A stretch of 64,000 bases of DNA from Theodoxus fluviatilis. Lineage: Eukaryota; Mollusca; Gastropoda; Cycloneritida; Neritidae. Below the pieces are notes generated by a model. It saw only the letters and a program-made list of their open reading frames with translations. It was not told the origin of the DNA and searched no databases. Of the stretch, positions 1 through 13,045 are shown piece by piece; position 1 is the stretch's first letter, and each line of letters starts with the position of its first letter. Where the stretch lies: contig JAWQFJ010005501.1 of the NCBI GenBank assembly GCA_034096865.1, forward strand, positions 1 to 64,000, given 5' to 3'. The position numbers and the translations under genes are program-made.

Positions 1-215
1 TCAAGTCACTATGTATGTTTTTTGAGGCCTTGTCATCATACACCATCATGCCACATTTGGTGTTGATAGACTTAATAGTCTCCGAGAAAAATCCAACGTT
101 TAAGTTTTTTACGGACGCCACGCCCGGACGGACGCCCGGACGGACGGACGGACGGACGACACGGCTCAGTACATAGACTCACTTTTGCTTCGCATGTGAG
201 TCAACAAAACAAAAC
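1..215 (+). repeat. Truncated copy of the GACTCAC dispersed repeat
   Basis: This is the 3' part of the same repeat found complete at 3717-4534. It shares the tract about a mobile record of sequence ending in GCTTCGCATGTGAGTC, with a run of CGGACGGACGG tetra/octanucleotide repeats before the end that is expanded here relative to the second copy. The 5' part lies outside the window. Confidence 0.8.
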
Positions 216-430
216 AAAACATAACAAAAAGTTCAGGCTGAACTACCGACCCTATTTTTTTGTGTGTGCCATGTTACCATACCACAGAAACATTTTTGTT
301 TGGCCTAACTACAGCCAGTTAGGGTAAGTGAATTAAAATCACAATTTCCCAAGTTAATAGCCTTTTGTGAATTCCACAGGAAGACTGGATGGGTCTATTC
401 ATACCCCCCAAACCACTGGGAGATCCTTAC

Positions 431-3041
<2,611 letters not shown>

Positions 3042-3716
3042 CTGCAACACCGGAGGAAGTGAACCTGGGTCAGGAGTTTTGGGGAAAGGAGGTGGGAAGA
3101 TGTGGGGTCAGTCCCTAGAAAGGAATGATGAACTACAGCTGAGTTCATGAAAAATCTACACAGTTATAAAATTAGCTGAGGATTTTTTAAATATAAATTT
3201 CATGTTTGGAGGTAGAGATGAGAAACAAAAACTAAACCCAAACCAGAGAAGCCAAAAAGCTCAACAACAACCACCTTTTTTCTCATGTGACTCCAGTTAC
3301 TTTCACCAAGCCAATTGTTTTCTTCTTTTTTGTGATGGCAGGAAAGGGGGAGGGTTGCTGTGTGGATGTGTGTGTGTGTTGGCTTCTATTACCTGAGAGG
3401 CCCTTTTTCAGAGTCCAAATGCTACTGCAATGACATTTTCAGGAGTCTTCCTTTGGTCTAGCCAACTCAAGCAGTATACAGTAGTCCCTGTGACGAGCGG
3501 ACACCTGTCATGTCTGGACATGGCTTCTTGGCACGGATCAGTTTTATTATCAAAATAACCTGTGGCCAGCAGACACCTGCAAAGCGCGGATGCGGAGTGT
3601 TTTGCCATTTTCCTGTCCCCTCCCTGTGAGGAGCGGATGCAGGAGCATAACAATTTGTTTGTCAGACTCCTAAAGACAAACACATTTGCAGAATACAAGA
3701 AGGGCAAAGCCCATAC
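3042..3716. other. Intronic/intergenic, no feature recognised
   Basis: AT-rich sequence upstream of the coiled-coil exon. I see no exon with paired splice sites and no repeat boundary until the GACTCAC element begins at 3717. Confidence 0.5.
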
Positions 3717-4534
3717 GACTCACATGCTTGACCTTGACCTTTATATGACCTTGACCTTCAGGTGACCTTCAAGGTCAAGGTCAAACAACTAAACCTACCA
3801 ATGACATCATACACAAAGAAATGCTTTACACATTTTTCCTACCAAAATACATGTGACCTTGACCCCAGGTCAAGGTCATCCAAGGTCATGCAACACAAAG
3901 CTGTTAATTCAAGACATAGGAAGCACAATGGTGCTTATTGGCACTTTCTACCATGAGATATAGTCACTTTTAGTGGTTCACTACCCCATTTTGGTCACAT
4001 TTAATAAGGGTCAAAGTGACCTTGACCTTGATGATATGTGACCAAATGTGTCTCATGATGAAAGTATAACATGTGCCCCACATAATTATTAAGTTTGAAA
4101 CAGTTATCTTCCATAGTTCAGGGTCAAGGTCACTTCAAAATATGTATACAATCCAACTTTGAAGAGCTCCTGTGACCTTGACCTTGAAGCAAGGTCAACC
4201 AAACTGGTATCAAAAGATAGGGCTTGCTTTGACCTATATACCACTTGTAGCTAAGGTCGCCATTCTTAATAACGTGGGAGAAAATTGGGAAAATGTGAAA
4301 AATGACTGTTTTTGAGACCACATTTATGGCTCCTGTGACCTTGACCTTGAAGCAAGGTCAAGTCACTATGTATGTTTTTTGAGGCCTTGTCATCATACAC
4401 CATCATGCCACATTTGGTGTTGATAGACTTAATAGTCTCCGAGAAAAATCCAACGTTTAAGTTTTTTACGGACGCCCGGACGCCCGGACGACACGGCTCA
4501 GTACATAGACTCACTTTTGCTTCGCATGTGAGTC
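3717..4534. mobile_element. MITE-like element, GACTCACATGC inverted ends, rich in TGACCTTGACCTT
   Basis: The 818-bp block starts with GACTCACATGC and ends with its reverse complement GCATGTGAGTC. Inside are many copies of TGACCTT/AAGGTCA, often as tandem pairs. The final part (from about 4350) is repeated at the left edge of the window, which marks it as a dispersed family. The end also forms a small hairpin (GACTCAC...GTGAGTC, 4508-4534). No coding capacity and no clear target duplication were seen. Confidence 0.7.
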
Positions 4535-5354
4535 AAAAACCTTCATAACTTTTTTAATTTCAAAGCTAGAAGAAAACCAATGATATATCTGGAATCCTTA
4601 TGATTAGAGCTATTGATTAATAGGATAAAAGAAAAGTGACAGATAAATTTTAACTTAATTAATTAATTCTTCTTCTTGTCGATCGCTAAATTAATTAAGA
4701 ACAAATCCGAGGTCGCGGTCTGGGTCACATGACCACATGTGGTCGATTGGGCATATTGAAAATCAAATAACACACTAAAACCTAAAATAAACGCACTAAA
4801 CTGCTTTTAAAAGCATTCAAAATGATAATAGAATAACAAATAATCATTAGAAGCAGTATAAACGAGTCCACTGACTAGGTTAGACGAAGATTCTCAGAAA
4901 AGCACTAGCCGTGAATAGGTGAGTAGGTCTACCATTCCACAGCGCGATCTGAAAACCAGTGAGTAGTGACTACGTTGGAATGAGCAAAACCCCCTTTGGT
5001 AACTATTTAAAAAAAATAAAAAACATTGAGACAGACTCGAAAATGATTTATCTACATGCGAATACCAAAATTAAGATACCGAATACTCGCGTTTGATATA
5101 AAAACGGCGTTTGAAGATGAACCAAAACTTTAAAATTAGCGTAGCTCAGCTCACAGACGTCGCATGAAGATGAAACTTGTGTGTAGATGCAGGGGAAAAC
5201 GTGAACTAAGTCATAAAAACGCAGTCTTTGTGCTAAATAAAAACGCGGTTTGAAGAAAGTGAACAAGAGAGGGGTATACATACCATTGCAAGCACAACGT
5301 ACACTTTCAAGGCAGTCTCTCAGCCTGTCGCGAAACGCTACTTGGGTGTGATGT
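4535..5354. other. No gene recognised
   Basis: AT-rich sequence with TTAATTAA motifs near 4655-4700. No supported exon, RNA gene or repeat boundary seen before the MULE-2 target duplication. Confidence 0.5.
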
Positions 5355-5364
5355 GATGTCCGTC
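5355..5364. repeat. MULE-2 left target site duplication
   Basis: GATGTCCGTC, immediately before the left TIR. The right flank at 33512-33520 reads GATGCCGTC, the same word less one T. A 9-10 bp duplication is what Mutator-type transposases make. Confidence 0.6.
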
Positions 5365-5453
5365 ACATGCGGCTAAAGACAGCTATCGACTTCCAGAGTC
5401 ACCGGCTTCTGATTGGCCACTTTGTGTCACGTGACTGTGATGGTTTCGTCTGC
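5365..5453 (+). repeat. MULE-2 left terminal inverted repeat
   Basis: Pairs with 33425-33511 in reverse orientation. Shared words include ACATGCGGCTAAAGACAGC, CTTCTGATTGGCCACTT and GTGTCACGTGACTGTGAT. CCAAT-box-like and CACGTG E-box sequences lie inside the repeat. Confidence 0.85.
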
Positions 5454-5551
5454 AACTCATGAAGAGCTACGGTAGGGTCACTGCGCATGTCTGGTTACTT
5501 TCTTCGCGGAAACGCTGTTCAGTTGTGTCCAGTCGCAACCCAGGCAACAAG

Positions 5552-5641
5552 ATGGCGACAGCCTTGGCTGATGTGTTGCGAATTTACTGTTGTGAAGAAT
5601 TAATTGACGAATCTGTGCAATCTGTTGAGTTTTGGGGCTGA
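5552..5641 (+). CDS. Possible 29-residue ORF / first exon inside MULE-2
   Basis: An ATG in good context (AAGATGGCG) about 100 bp inside the left TIR opens a 29-codon frame ending in TGA, in the orientation opposite to the main MULE-2 gene. Its position mirrors exon 1 of the main gene at the other end, so it could be the start of a second, divergent element gene. There is no homology evidence, and no donor site was identified with confidence. Confidence 0.2.
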   Translation: MATALADVLRIYCCEELIDESVQSVEFWG

Positions 5642-5690
5642 AATTTGAATGAAATTAGAAGCAAGCTGTGCTGGGATGTATTTAGTTAGG

Positions 5691-5700
5691 CCGATTGGGG
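5691..5700. repeat. MULE-1 left target site duplication
   Basis: CCGATTGGGG, repeated exactly at 12727-12736 on the far side of the element. Confidence 0.85.
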
Positions 5701-5805
5701 GGCTGCGGGTCGTTTCGTACCCAAGTCGATTCGTACCTAGTCGATTCGTACCTCGGTAGTCGTTTCGTACCTTTTGTGCCACAAGTCGTTTCGTACCCGA
5801 TAATA
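5701..5805 (+). repeat. MULE-1 left TIR, five CGWTTCGTACC sub-repeats
   Basis: Three copies of GTCGTTTCGTACC and two of GTCGATTCGTACC in head-to-tail order. The arrangement is mirrored at the right end. Such repeated motifs near transposon ends are often transposase-binding sites; that role is inferred. Confidence 0.85.
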
Positions 5806-6025
5806 ATAATTCACAATTGACACAGATCATCATTTGGTACCGAGTTTCGAAGAAATTAGGCCAACAATGGTTTCCCGATGGGTTCATTGGTCGAGTGATA
5901 CCAACACTGCCCGCCATGTTTTCTGACGCGAAAGAGTGCGAGATTGGCATGATTTGTGGATATTAGCCTACACTTTCGATCTGATGAGAGATAGTTTTTG
6001 ACGAAGTATCTGAGTTTGTGGGGGG

Positions 6026-6350
6026 TGGGCATTAGGACATATGGGATAAACAATTTGAATCCACACAGAGATCTCGATCTTGGCAATGTGATTCGACTGC
6101 GATTTGACCATGAGAATTGTTGAACCTTCAAATAGCATCATACCTCGGAATAGCACCACTTTCTGTTTGGTCCCTTGGGGCGGTGTGGGGTGTGGGCATT
6201 AGGACATATGGGACAAACAGTTTGAATCCACACAGAGATCTCGATCTTGGCTAAATGTGATTCGACTGTGATGTTTTTAAACTTGACCATGAGAATTGTT
6301 GAACCTCCAAATACCTCGGAATAGCACCACTTTCTGTTTGGTCCCTTGGG
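6026..6350. repeat. Imperfect ~165-bp tandem duplication inside MULE-1
   Basis: The block with GGGCATTAGGACATATGGGA, the TTGAATCCACACAGAGATCT word and the TAGCACCACTTTCTGTTTGG word occurs at about 6026-6180 and again at 6190-6350. Confidence 0.8.
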
Positions 6351-6569
6351 GTGGTGCTATCCACACTTCACCTGAGCAGAAGATCAATAGGCAGGGGGAA
6401 AGTCCCAAAGAAGAGTTTATAATGACTTGCAGGACTGCAGGACATAACCACACTGCCACCAAGGATAATGTATATAGTGTCTTTTATTCATCTGTGACTA
6501 TAATAGTCAGTCTTTTAGACTGAAAACAATCTTATTTTCCATCATATATTATATGATATAATACACAAA

Positions 6570-8110
6570 TGTAGAAAATGTGAACATCTCTCTCATTCAA
6601 AGGCCTCAGCCATACACTTCCATGTGTACCTGTCACACAACCAGCACCAGCTGTTGACAGAGAAATACAATGCACTAAATGCAGGAACAAACATCATGGA
6701 TGGACAATTCCAACCACTTCAATGTATACACAGTCCAGCAGATTCAAACTAGGATGGTTATGAAAATCATATAATACACTCTCAAATGTAGAAAATGTGA
6801 ACATCTCTCTCATTCAAAGGCCTCAGCCATACACTTCCATGTGTACCTGTCACATAACCAGCACAAACAATCTTTGCTGTTGACAGAGAAATACAATGCA
6901 CTAAATGCAGGAACAAACATCATGGATGGACAATTCCAACCACTTCAATGTATACACTCACTGTCCAGCAGATTCAAACTAGGATGGTTATGAAAATCAT
7001 ATAATACACTCTCAAATGTAGAAAATGTGAACATCTCTCTCATTCAAAGGCCTCAGCCATACACTTCCATGTGTACCTGTCACACAACCAGCACAAACAA
7101 TCTTTGCTGTTGACAGAGAAATACAATGCACTAAACGCAGGAACAAACATCATGGATGGACAATTCCAACCACTTCAATGTATACACTCACTGTCCAGCA
7201 GATTCAAACTAGGATGGTTATGAAAATCATATAATACACTCTCAAATGTAGAAAATGTGAACATCTCTCTCATTCAAAGGCCTCAGCAATACACTTCCAT
7301 GTGTACCTGTCACACAACCAGCACAAACAATCTTTGCTGTTGACAGAGAAATACAATGCACTAAATGCAGGAACAAACATCATGGATGGACAATTCCAAC
7401 CACTTCAATGTATACACAGTCCAGCAGATTCAAACTAGAATGGTTATGAAAATCATATAATACACTCTCAAATGTAGAAAATGTGAACATCTCTCTCATT
7501 CAAAGGCCTCAGCCATACACTTCCATGTGTACCTGTCACACAACCAGCACAAACAATCTTTGCTGTTGACAGAGAAATACAATGCACTAAATGCAGGAAC
7601 AAACATCATGGATGGACAATTCCAACCACTTCAATGTATACACTCACTGTCCAGCAGATTCAAACTAGGATGGTTATGAAAATCATATAATACACTCTCA
7701 AATGTAGAAAATGTGAACATCTCTCTCATTCAAAGGCCTCAGCCATACACTTCCATTTGTACCTGTCACACAACCAGCACAAACAATCTTTGCTGTTGAC
7801 AGAGAAATACAATGCACTAAATGCAGGAACAAACATCATGGATGGACAATTCCAACCACTTCAATGTATACACTCACTGTCCAGCAGATTCAAACTAGGA
7901 TGGTTATGAAAATCATATAATACACTCTCAAATGTAGAAAATGTGAACATCTCTCTCATTCAAAGGCCTCAGCCATACACTTCCATGTGTACCTGTCACA
8001 CAACCAGCACAAACAATCTTTGCTGTTGACAGAGAAATACAATGCACTAAATGCAGGAACAAACATCATGGATGGACAATTCCAACCACTTCAATGTATA
8101 CACAGTCCAG
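6570..8110. repeat. 230-bp satellite, seven copies, inside MULE-1
   Basis: Units begin TGTAGAAAATGTGAACATC at 6570, 6787, 7017, 7247, 7473, 7703 and 7933. Spacing is 217, 230, 230, 226, 230 and 230. Copies differ at only a few positions plus small deletions (one lacks CACT before GTCCAGC; the first lacks a short internal segment). The array stops just before the stop codon of the transposase gene at 8123, so it may be transcribed as its 3' UTR. Confidence 0.95.
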
Positions 8111-8122
8111 CCTAAAGGTAGC

Positions 8123-11100
8123 CTAAAATGGCAAATAGCATGTGACGCTGCTGTGGAGGTCTTCTAGTGCCAAATCTCCCTTGTCATATGCCCTCCACAG
8201 ACGCCACAGTTCCTCTTGGTGTTTCTGTGTCTTTGCTCTTGCCTTAGAGGACAGGGCGTGTGACGTCACAAGCTGTGCATGGATTGGGACCATCTGAAAC
8301 CAACAAACACAATGTTGTCTGCAGGGGCATAACCAAATTCAGACAAATTAGTGTTTCCTGCCATTCAGCAATTTATTGTAAAACTAATGTATTAGACATG
8401 TTTTTGTTTTTAACGCTGCAGCACCAAAAATACCCTGATTACAAATCAGTGTCTGATTGTGTTTACCTCTGCTTCCACTGCCAGCACTTCAATCAGCGCA
8501 TGGAGGTTGATGTTTGCAGCCCCGACGCGCTGATTCAGCCTGTGATGGTAGCCTTCAAGGTCATTGTTGGTCCTGACCACCCGCCCAAAAGCCGCCCTCG
8601 ACAGGGAAAAGTGATCCCAACCTAAAACAAACAAAAAGACAATCAAATAACTTCTACCGCACAATCAATGATTGGATTTTTATCCACCTGCAACAACAAA
8701 AGCAACAGCAACAGCAATAGAGCCCGTCATCAGGTGGTAAAGGGTAAAGTACACTGGCCAATTTACCAAAATAAAAAATATAAATATTACACAACTCCTT
8801 CTTACCAAGTTTGCTGGACGTACTGGAATACTTCGTCAAGAGATTCGTTGCCGGCATTTTTCTCCTTTAGGCTGCTAAGCACTCCCGGGATAGCCTTTGC
8901 TGGGAGTAGTGGCAAGGCCAGGAGCTTCTTCATGGCGCGGTGCAGAGTTCCGTGCTCGACATAGGCAGTCTGGAGGCCCACTGCCTTGATTTTCCGGAAC
9001 ACGCTCTGCAAAGAGAAAACAGATCATTTACATAAGATAAAGTAATTATATAATTGTTATTATAATAATTATGAACTGTTGATGTTTTCCCAAACTCAAC
9101 AGTGAAGTAAAATGTCTCAGTTGACAAGTTTCATAAAGCCTTACCTGACACCAGTGGAAAGTGCATCCACTGATTCGTGCCTCTGGAAACACCTCACGGA
9201 CCGCCTCCCACAGTCCCACCTCGAAGTCCAGCATCACTTCCTCAGGACTGAAATCGGGGCACAGTGAAGTGACAGCTTGCAGCACCTGCAACAGAAATTA
9301 GAGGGATTAAAGAGGGATTTTAGGGTACAATGTAACCAGTGGTGAAATACAGATGAAAAATACAGATGAAAGACAAGTATTATTAAAACCAATGAAAACA
9401 GTGAAATGATTTTCAGATTCATCTTTCTCATTGATGCTTACAATGGATCCTTACTCTGGCATATTAAGAAAACCCACCTTAATGTAGTCGGCCTTGGAGC
9501 GTCCACTCATGATGATGAACATCAAGGGCACCTGCTTGTAAAACTGCTCCCCAGACTTTATGAAGGCGTGCAAGGAGAACAGCTGGGTCCATGGCTTCCT
9601 CACCACTTTGAAGGTACCATCCATATAAATGTGTTTGGCCTTCTTTAGGATTTCCAGCTGAGGTGGGCTGGCAAACACCAGGTGGCGGCAATTCCCCTTG
9701 TTGATATCTGCAACTAAAAAATCCTTGGGGACCTGGTCCAGATTGATCTGCAAAACAAAATGGATACAGATTAGAAAATGTGCATGCAACGACAACGCCA
9801 ATTAAAGTCATTATTTGTAGTTGTATTCGCGCTTCCATGTGACAGTCGATTTATAAACAGACCCATGACGGAAAAAATGGTTGTGTCGTCACAATAGTTC
9901 TAATGTCGTTGTACGAGTTTACCTCGAAGTCCAGTGATGTTGGGTGCAGGGGCCTGGTGCCTGCTCGCAGTCGATTCGCTGCCCGGACCTCGTTGTCTAT
10001 TTTTGGCAGGACTTCTGTACCCGCCAGCCCGTAGTTTATCAGGGCGTCCTCCACCAGCTGGACTCCAGATTTCATCTTGGACTCCTTTTCCAGCGCTTTC
10101 TGTCTCACCTCGGCTCTCACGGTCTTTTGAAGCAGGGCATTAGGTTTGCCTGAAACATCAACAGTGTATAATATTAGTATATCTACTGGCAAATCAACCA
10201 CAATTTGAAGAAATTTAAACTTATGTGATATTTAGGGTTAAATATTCAAACATCAGAAACGTTCTTACCAAGGTGATCGTGTTCATGTTTTCCAACAGAA
10301 AACGTGCCATCCCGCTCGACGATGGTTTCAGGGCAGCGGCGCTGTGACCCACGGATAGAGCACCACCAGTTTGTGGATGTCTTATTTCGCCTTTTAATGG
10401 TGTATGTGTGACCTCCAGGTCCTACAAGTAGAGGCTGCCCCATCTTTGAGCCATTCGGAATGACCTGAAATGTAAATCCAGGCTTTAATGCTCAGTCAAC
10501 AGTCAAAGAAATTCTAATAATTATGATCCATAATGCTCAGTCCATAAGGATTAGATGGATAATAATTTTACTATATAGTTGGAAAATACAAACACCTAAA
10601 GTAAATAATAAAGTAAAGTAATAGTAAATAATATATTAATGAAAAATTTTTCGTATGGAAATACAAACCTGCCAAGATTCCTCCACTGGGCACTCGGCCT
10701 CCGAGGGAACTAGCTCCTCCAGCTCATACCCAGGACGGTGGTGTCGTAACACCACGTCCTCTCCTAAGATATCAGGATCATCTGGAGATGCTGGAGACAC
10801 ATATTGCAGGGCTGGAACAGAAAATGTAAAACATTATCAAGATAATTAGTAACACCATGATAACAACATAAAAACCTAAAAGAGAATTGTGCACACAAAA
10901 ATATCATAATAGAACAGCAACGAGACAACACACACTTGTGTTGAACATACCTCTTTCAACTGCGGAAACATAAAAAATCTCAGGTGGTTCCTCATCCCCA
11001 TGGCCACTCACAGACAGTGTTGATGCAGCAGGTGGTGAGTGTCCATCTTCGTCTTCTAACACGAAGTGGGCAGCTACATGCAACAAAAGAGATGTGCATG

Positions 11101-12091
11101 ATAAATATAACAACAAAGGGAAAAGTGATGAGAGCCAAAAAGAATTAAACAAACAAAGGAAGGGACACACATTTCGGTATATTACAATATTCGTTAATAA
11201 CAAAAATATCATAATAGAACAGCAACGAAACAACACACACTTGTGTTGAACATACCTCTTTCAACTGCGGAAACATCAAAAATCTCAGGTGGTTCCTCAT
11301 CCCCATGGCCACTCACAGACAGTGTTGATGCAGCGGGTGGTGAGTGTCCATCTTCGTCTTCTAACACGAAGTGGGCAGCTACATGCAACAAAAGAGATGT
11401 GCATGATAAATATAACAACAAAGGGAAAAGTGATGAGAGCCAAAAAGAATTAAACAAACAAAGGAAGGGACACACATTTCGGTATATTACAATATTCGTT
11501 AATAACAAAAATATCATAATAGAACAGCAACGAAACAACACACACTTGTGTTGAACATACCTCTTTCAACTGCGGAAACATCAAAAATCTCAGGTGGTTC
11601 CTCATCCCCATGGCCACTCACAGACAGTGTTGATGCAGCAGGTGGTGAGTGTCCATCTTCGTCTTCTAACACGAAGTGGGCAGCTACATGCAAGATTTCT
11701 TCAGAATTGTTGTCCTTGCAGATGCTGCAGAGCCACTTGGTGTCACGTAACCCAATCTGCCGATATTCCATAAGCGTCATCCCTACACATACAATAAAAG
11801 CACCAAATTAAAGACCATTCTTAGCCAAATATATTATTCAATCTATTTGGAATATGCGATTTGCTTTTTACATCTGACACTGAGAGTTTTGAAAATATTC
11901 AATAACAGTATTTGAGTGTATTTAATTTAGGCTTCTTACATCTGGCCCCTTTAATCTGATTAAAGGTAAATGTTAGCTGATAGCAACATACCTGTTCCAC
12001 AGAGTCGATGTTGCCATTTGTTGCAGCTATCACACTGCAGGGCATGTTGTCTTGTGGTGACTACCCTCTCACAACACACACATAGATCCAT
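8123..12091 (-). CDS. MULE-1 transposase: PHD - FLYWCH - MULE, 12 exons
   Basis: Minus-strand exons, all with GT..AG: 12091-11992, 11782-11561, 11378-11256, 11073-10951, 10811-10669, 10464-10269, 10149-9923, 9747-9478, 9285-9145, 9005-8806, 8621-8467, 8293-8123. Exons 1-2 encode a PHD-type Cys/His finger (CVCC, CDSCNKWQHRLC, WLCSIC). Exon 6 encodes a FLYWCH finger (NWWCSIRGSQRRC with HEHDH). Exons 8-11 carry the MULE domain: first Asp in IYMDGTFK, second in VMLDFEVG, a Cys-x2-His in GCTFHWCQ, then Glu in RTNNDLEGYHH. All junction phases agree except exon 10 to 11, which is one nucleotide off. Exon 3/4 and the end of exon 2 are near-identical copies. The product would bind the TIRs and move the element; domestication as a host gene is the alternative, less likely given intact TIRs and target duplication. 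Confidence 0.8.
10951..11683 (-). repeat. Triplicated 123-nt exon with flanking intron (305-bp unit)
   Basis: The segment encoding AHFVLEDEDGHSPPAAS onward occurs three times at an exact 305-bp step: 10951-11073, 11256-11378 and 11561-11683. The last is fused to upstream coding sequence of exon 2. Each ends with the same GTATGTTC donor. The middle units are 123 nt with phase 1 at both ends, so inclusion of one, two or three keeps the frame. Confidence 0.9.
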
Positions 12092-12100
12092 TCTTATTCT

Positions 12101-12432
12101 TCTTCTTTCACTAGTTTCAGTTGACTGCCTTCAACAAGGTGAAGATTCTGCAGACGTTACCCGGTTGAATGCTGTACACTGATTGGTGTTCAGTTCAGAT
12201 CATGAGGGATTCATTCAAATCGTGCACTGATTGGTGTTAATTTCAGTTCAGTTCAGTTCATGAGGGACTTGTTTAGCCTGGATCGAAAATTGTGAGTACC
12301 GCGTTCGAAGCTGCGCGGTTCCCAGAGTGGCATCGTTGAGCAAGATGCTTAACTCGCATTGCTTTTCCCCACCGGGTAACGTCTGCAGAATCTTCGCCTT
12401 GTTGAAGGCGGCAGTCAAATGAAAGAAGAAAA
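12101..12432. repeat. Inverted repeat directly upstream of the MULE-1 gene
   Basis: Arms 12101-12164 and 12371-12432 are reverse complements with few mismatches (core GATTCTGCAGACGTTACCCGG). They are separated by about 205 bp. The left arm starts 10 bp from the exon-1 ATG, so the hairpin would lie in the 5' UTR/promoter. The spacer holds a dispersed fragment also seen at 33150-33212. Confidence 0.9.
12296..12361 (-). repeat. Dispersed SINE-like fragment
   Basis: On the minus strand this reads GCGAGTTAAGCATCTTG...CTGGGAACCGCGCAGCTTCGAACGC. The same sequence with few changes occurs on the plus strand at 33150-33212. No A/B box is convincing. Confidence 0.6.
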
Positions 12433-12621
12433 AGACAGGTAGGCTACCTTAGCAACGGGTAAACCAGAATGGCGGACAGTGTTGTGATCACGTGACAGCA
12501 CAGCCTCGTATTTGAAATAAACATGGCGGAAATCTTAGCAGACGATCTCCCACATTAATACGATAATAAGCCACGCATACGAATTCAGCTATTAAGCTAT
12601 TATGATGGGCATAAAGTGTAT

Positions 12622-12726
12622 TAAAAATCCCGGGTACGAAACGTCTTCTAGAAAAGGTACGAATCGACTAAATGAGGTACGAAACGTCCAGGGTACGAAA
12701 CGTCCAGGGTACGAAACGTCCTGTAT
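12622..12726 (-). repeat. MULE-1 right TIR, five CGWTTCGTACC sub-repeats
   Basis: Reverse complement arrangement of the left TIR: four GGTACGAAACGTC words and one GGTACGAATCGAC. Both TIRs end internally with a TTTT...AAG spacer followed by the fifth copy. Confidence 0.85.
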
Positions 12727-12736
12727 CCGATTGGGG
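12727..12736. repeat. MULE-1 right target site duplication
   Basis: CCGATTGGGG, identical to 5691-5700. Confidence 0.85.
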
Positions 12737-13041
12737 AGGGGGGCGGGGGGTGGGGTGGGGGTGGGGGGGGGGGGGGGGGGGGAGCGTGGTTTTTATCCCT
12801 GCCCTGCTGACAGTCAGAAATCGCACCCAAACTCCTGTTGACCTCATTTCTTCCCAAAATAAACATCACTGCTAAAATAAAATGCATTAAAACCAAGACA
12901 GTATCCAACCCAGTATCCTTAATTTTTGAAAGGTTAAGTGATTTACAACAATTGTGTTCTCACAATCCGTAACTTTGTGAAAAAAACATTTGCAGAAGTT
13001 TCTCACTTCGCCATGGCAGCCATCTTGGAACTGGAATGAAC
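12737..13041. other. MULE-2 interior with G-rich tract
   Basis: Residual MULE-2 sequence between the two inserted elements. It begins with a G-rich stretch (12737-12782) that would favour G-quadruplexes. No exon recognised. Confidence 0.6.
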
Positions 13042-13045
13042 GTAC
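13042..13045. repeat. Target duplication of the outer LTR element (GTAC)
   Basis: GTAC at 13042-13045 is repeated at 25359-25362 beyond the other LTR. A 4-bp duplication suits Ty3/mdg4-type integrases. Confidence 0.75.

Larger units (their letters stand above)
5701..12726 (-). mobile_element. MULE-1: Mutator-like DNA transposon with PHD-FLYWCH-MULE gene
   Basis: Exact 10-bp target duplications (CCGATTGGGG) flank a 7.0-kb element. Each end carries an inverted array of five sub-repeats of the form CG(T/A)TTCGTACC: left 5708-5800, right 12630-12722. The interior holds a duplicated ~165-bp segment (6026-6180 and 6190-6350), a seven-copy 230-bp satellite (6570-8110) and a 12-exon transposase gene on the minus strand. 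Family assignment rests on the MULE catalytic motifs and the 10-bp duplication. The element interrupts the left arm of MULE-2. Confidence 0.85.
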
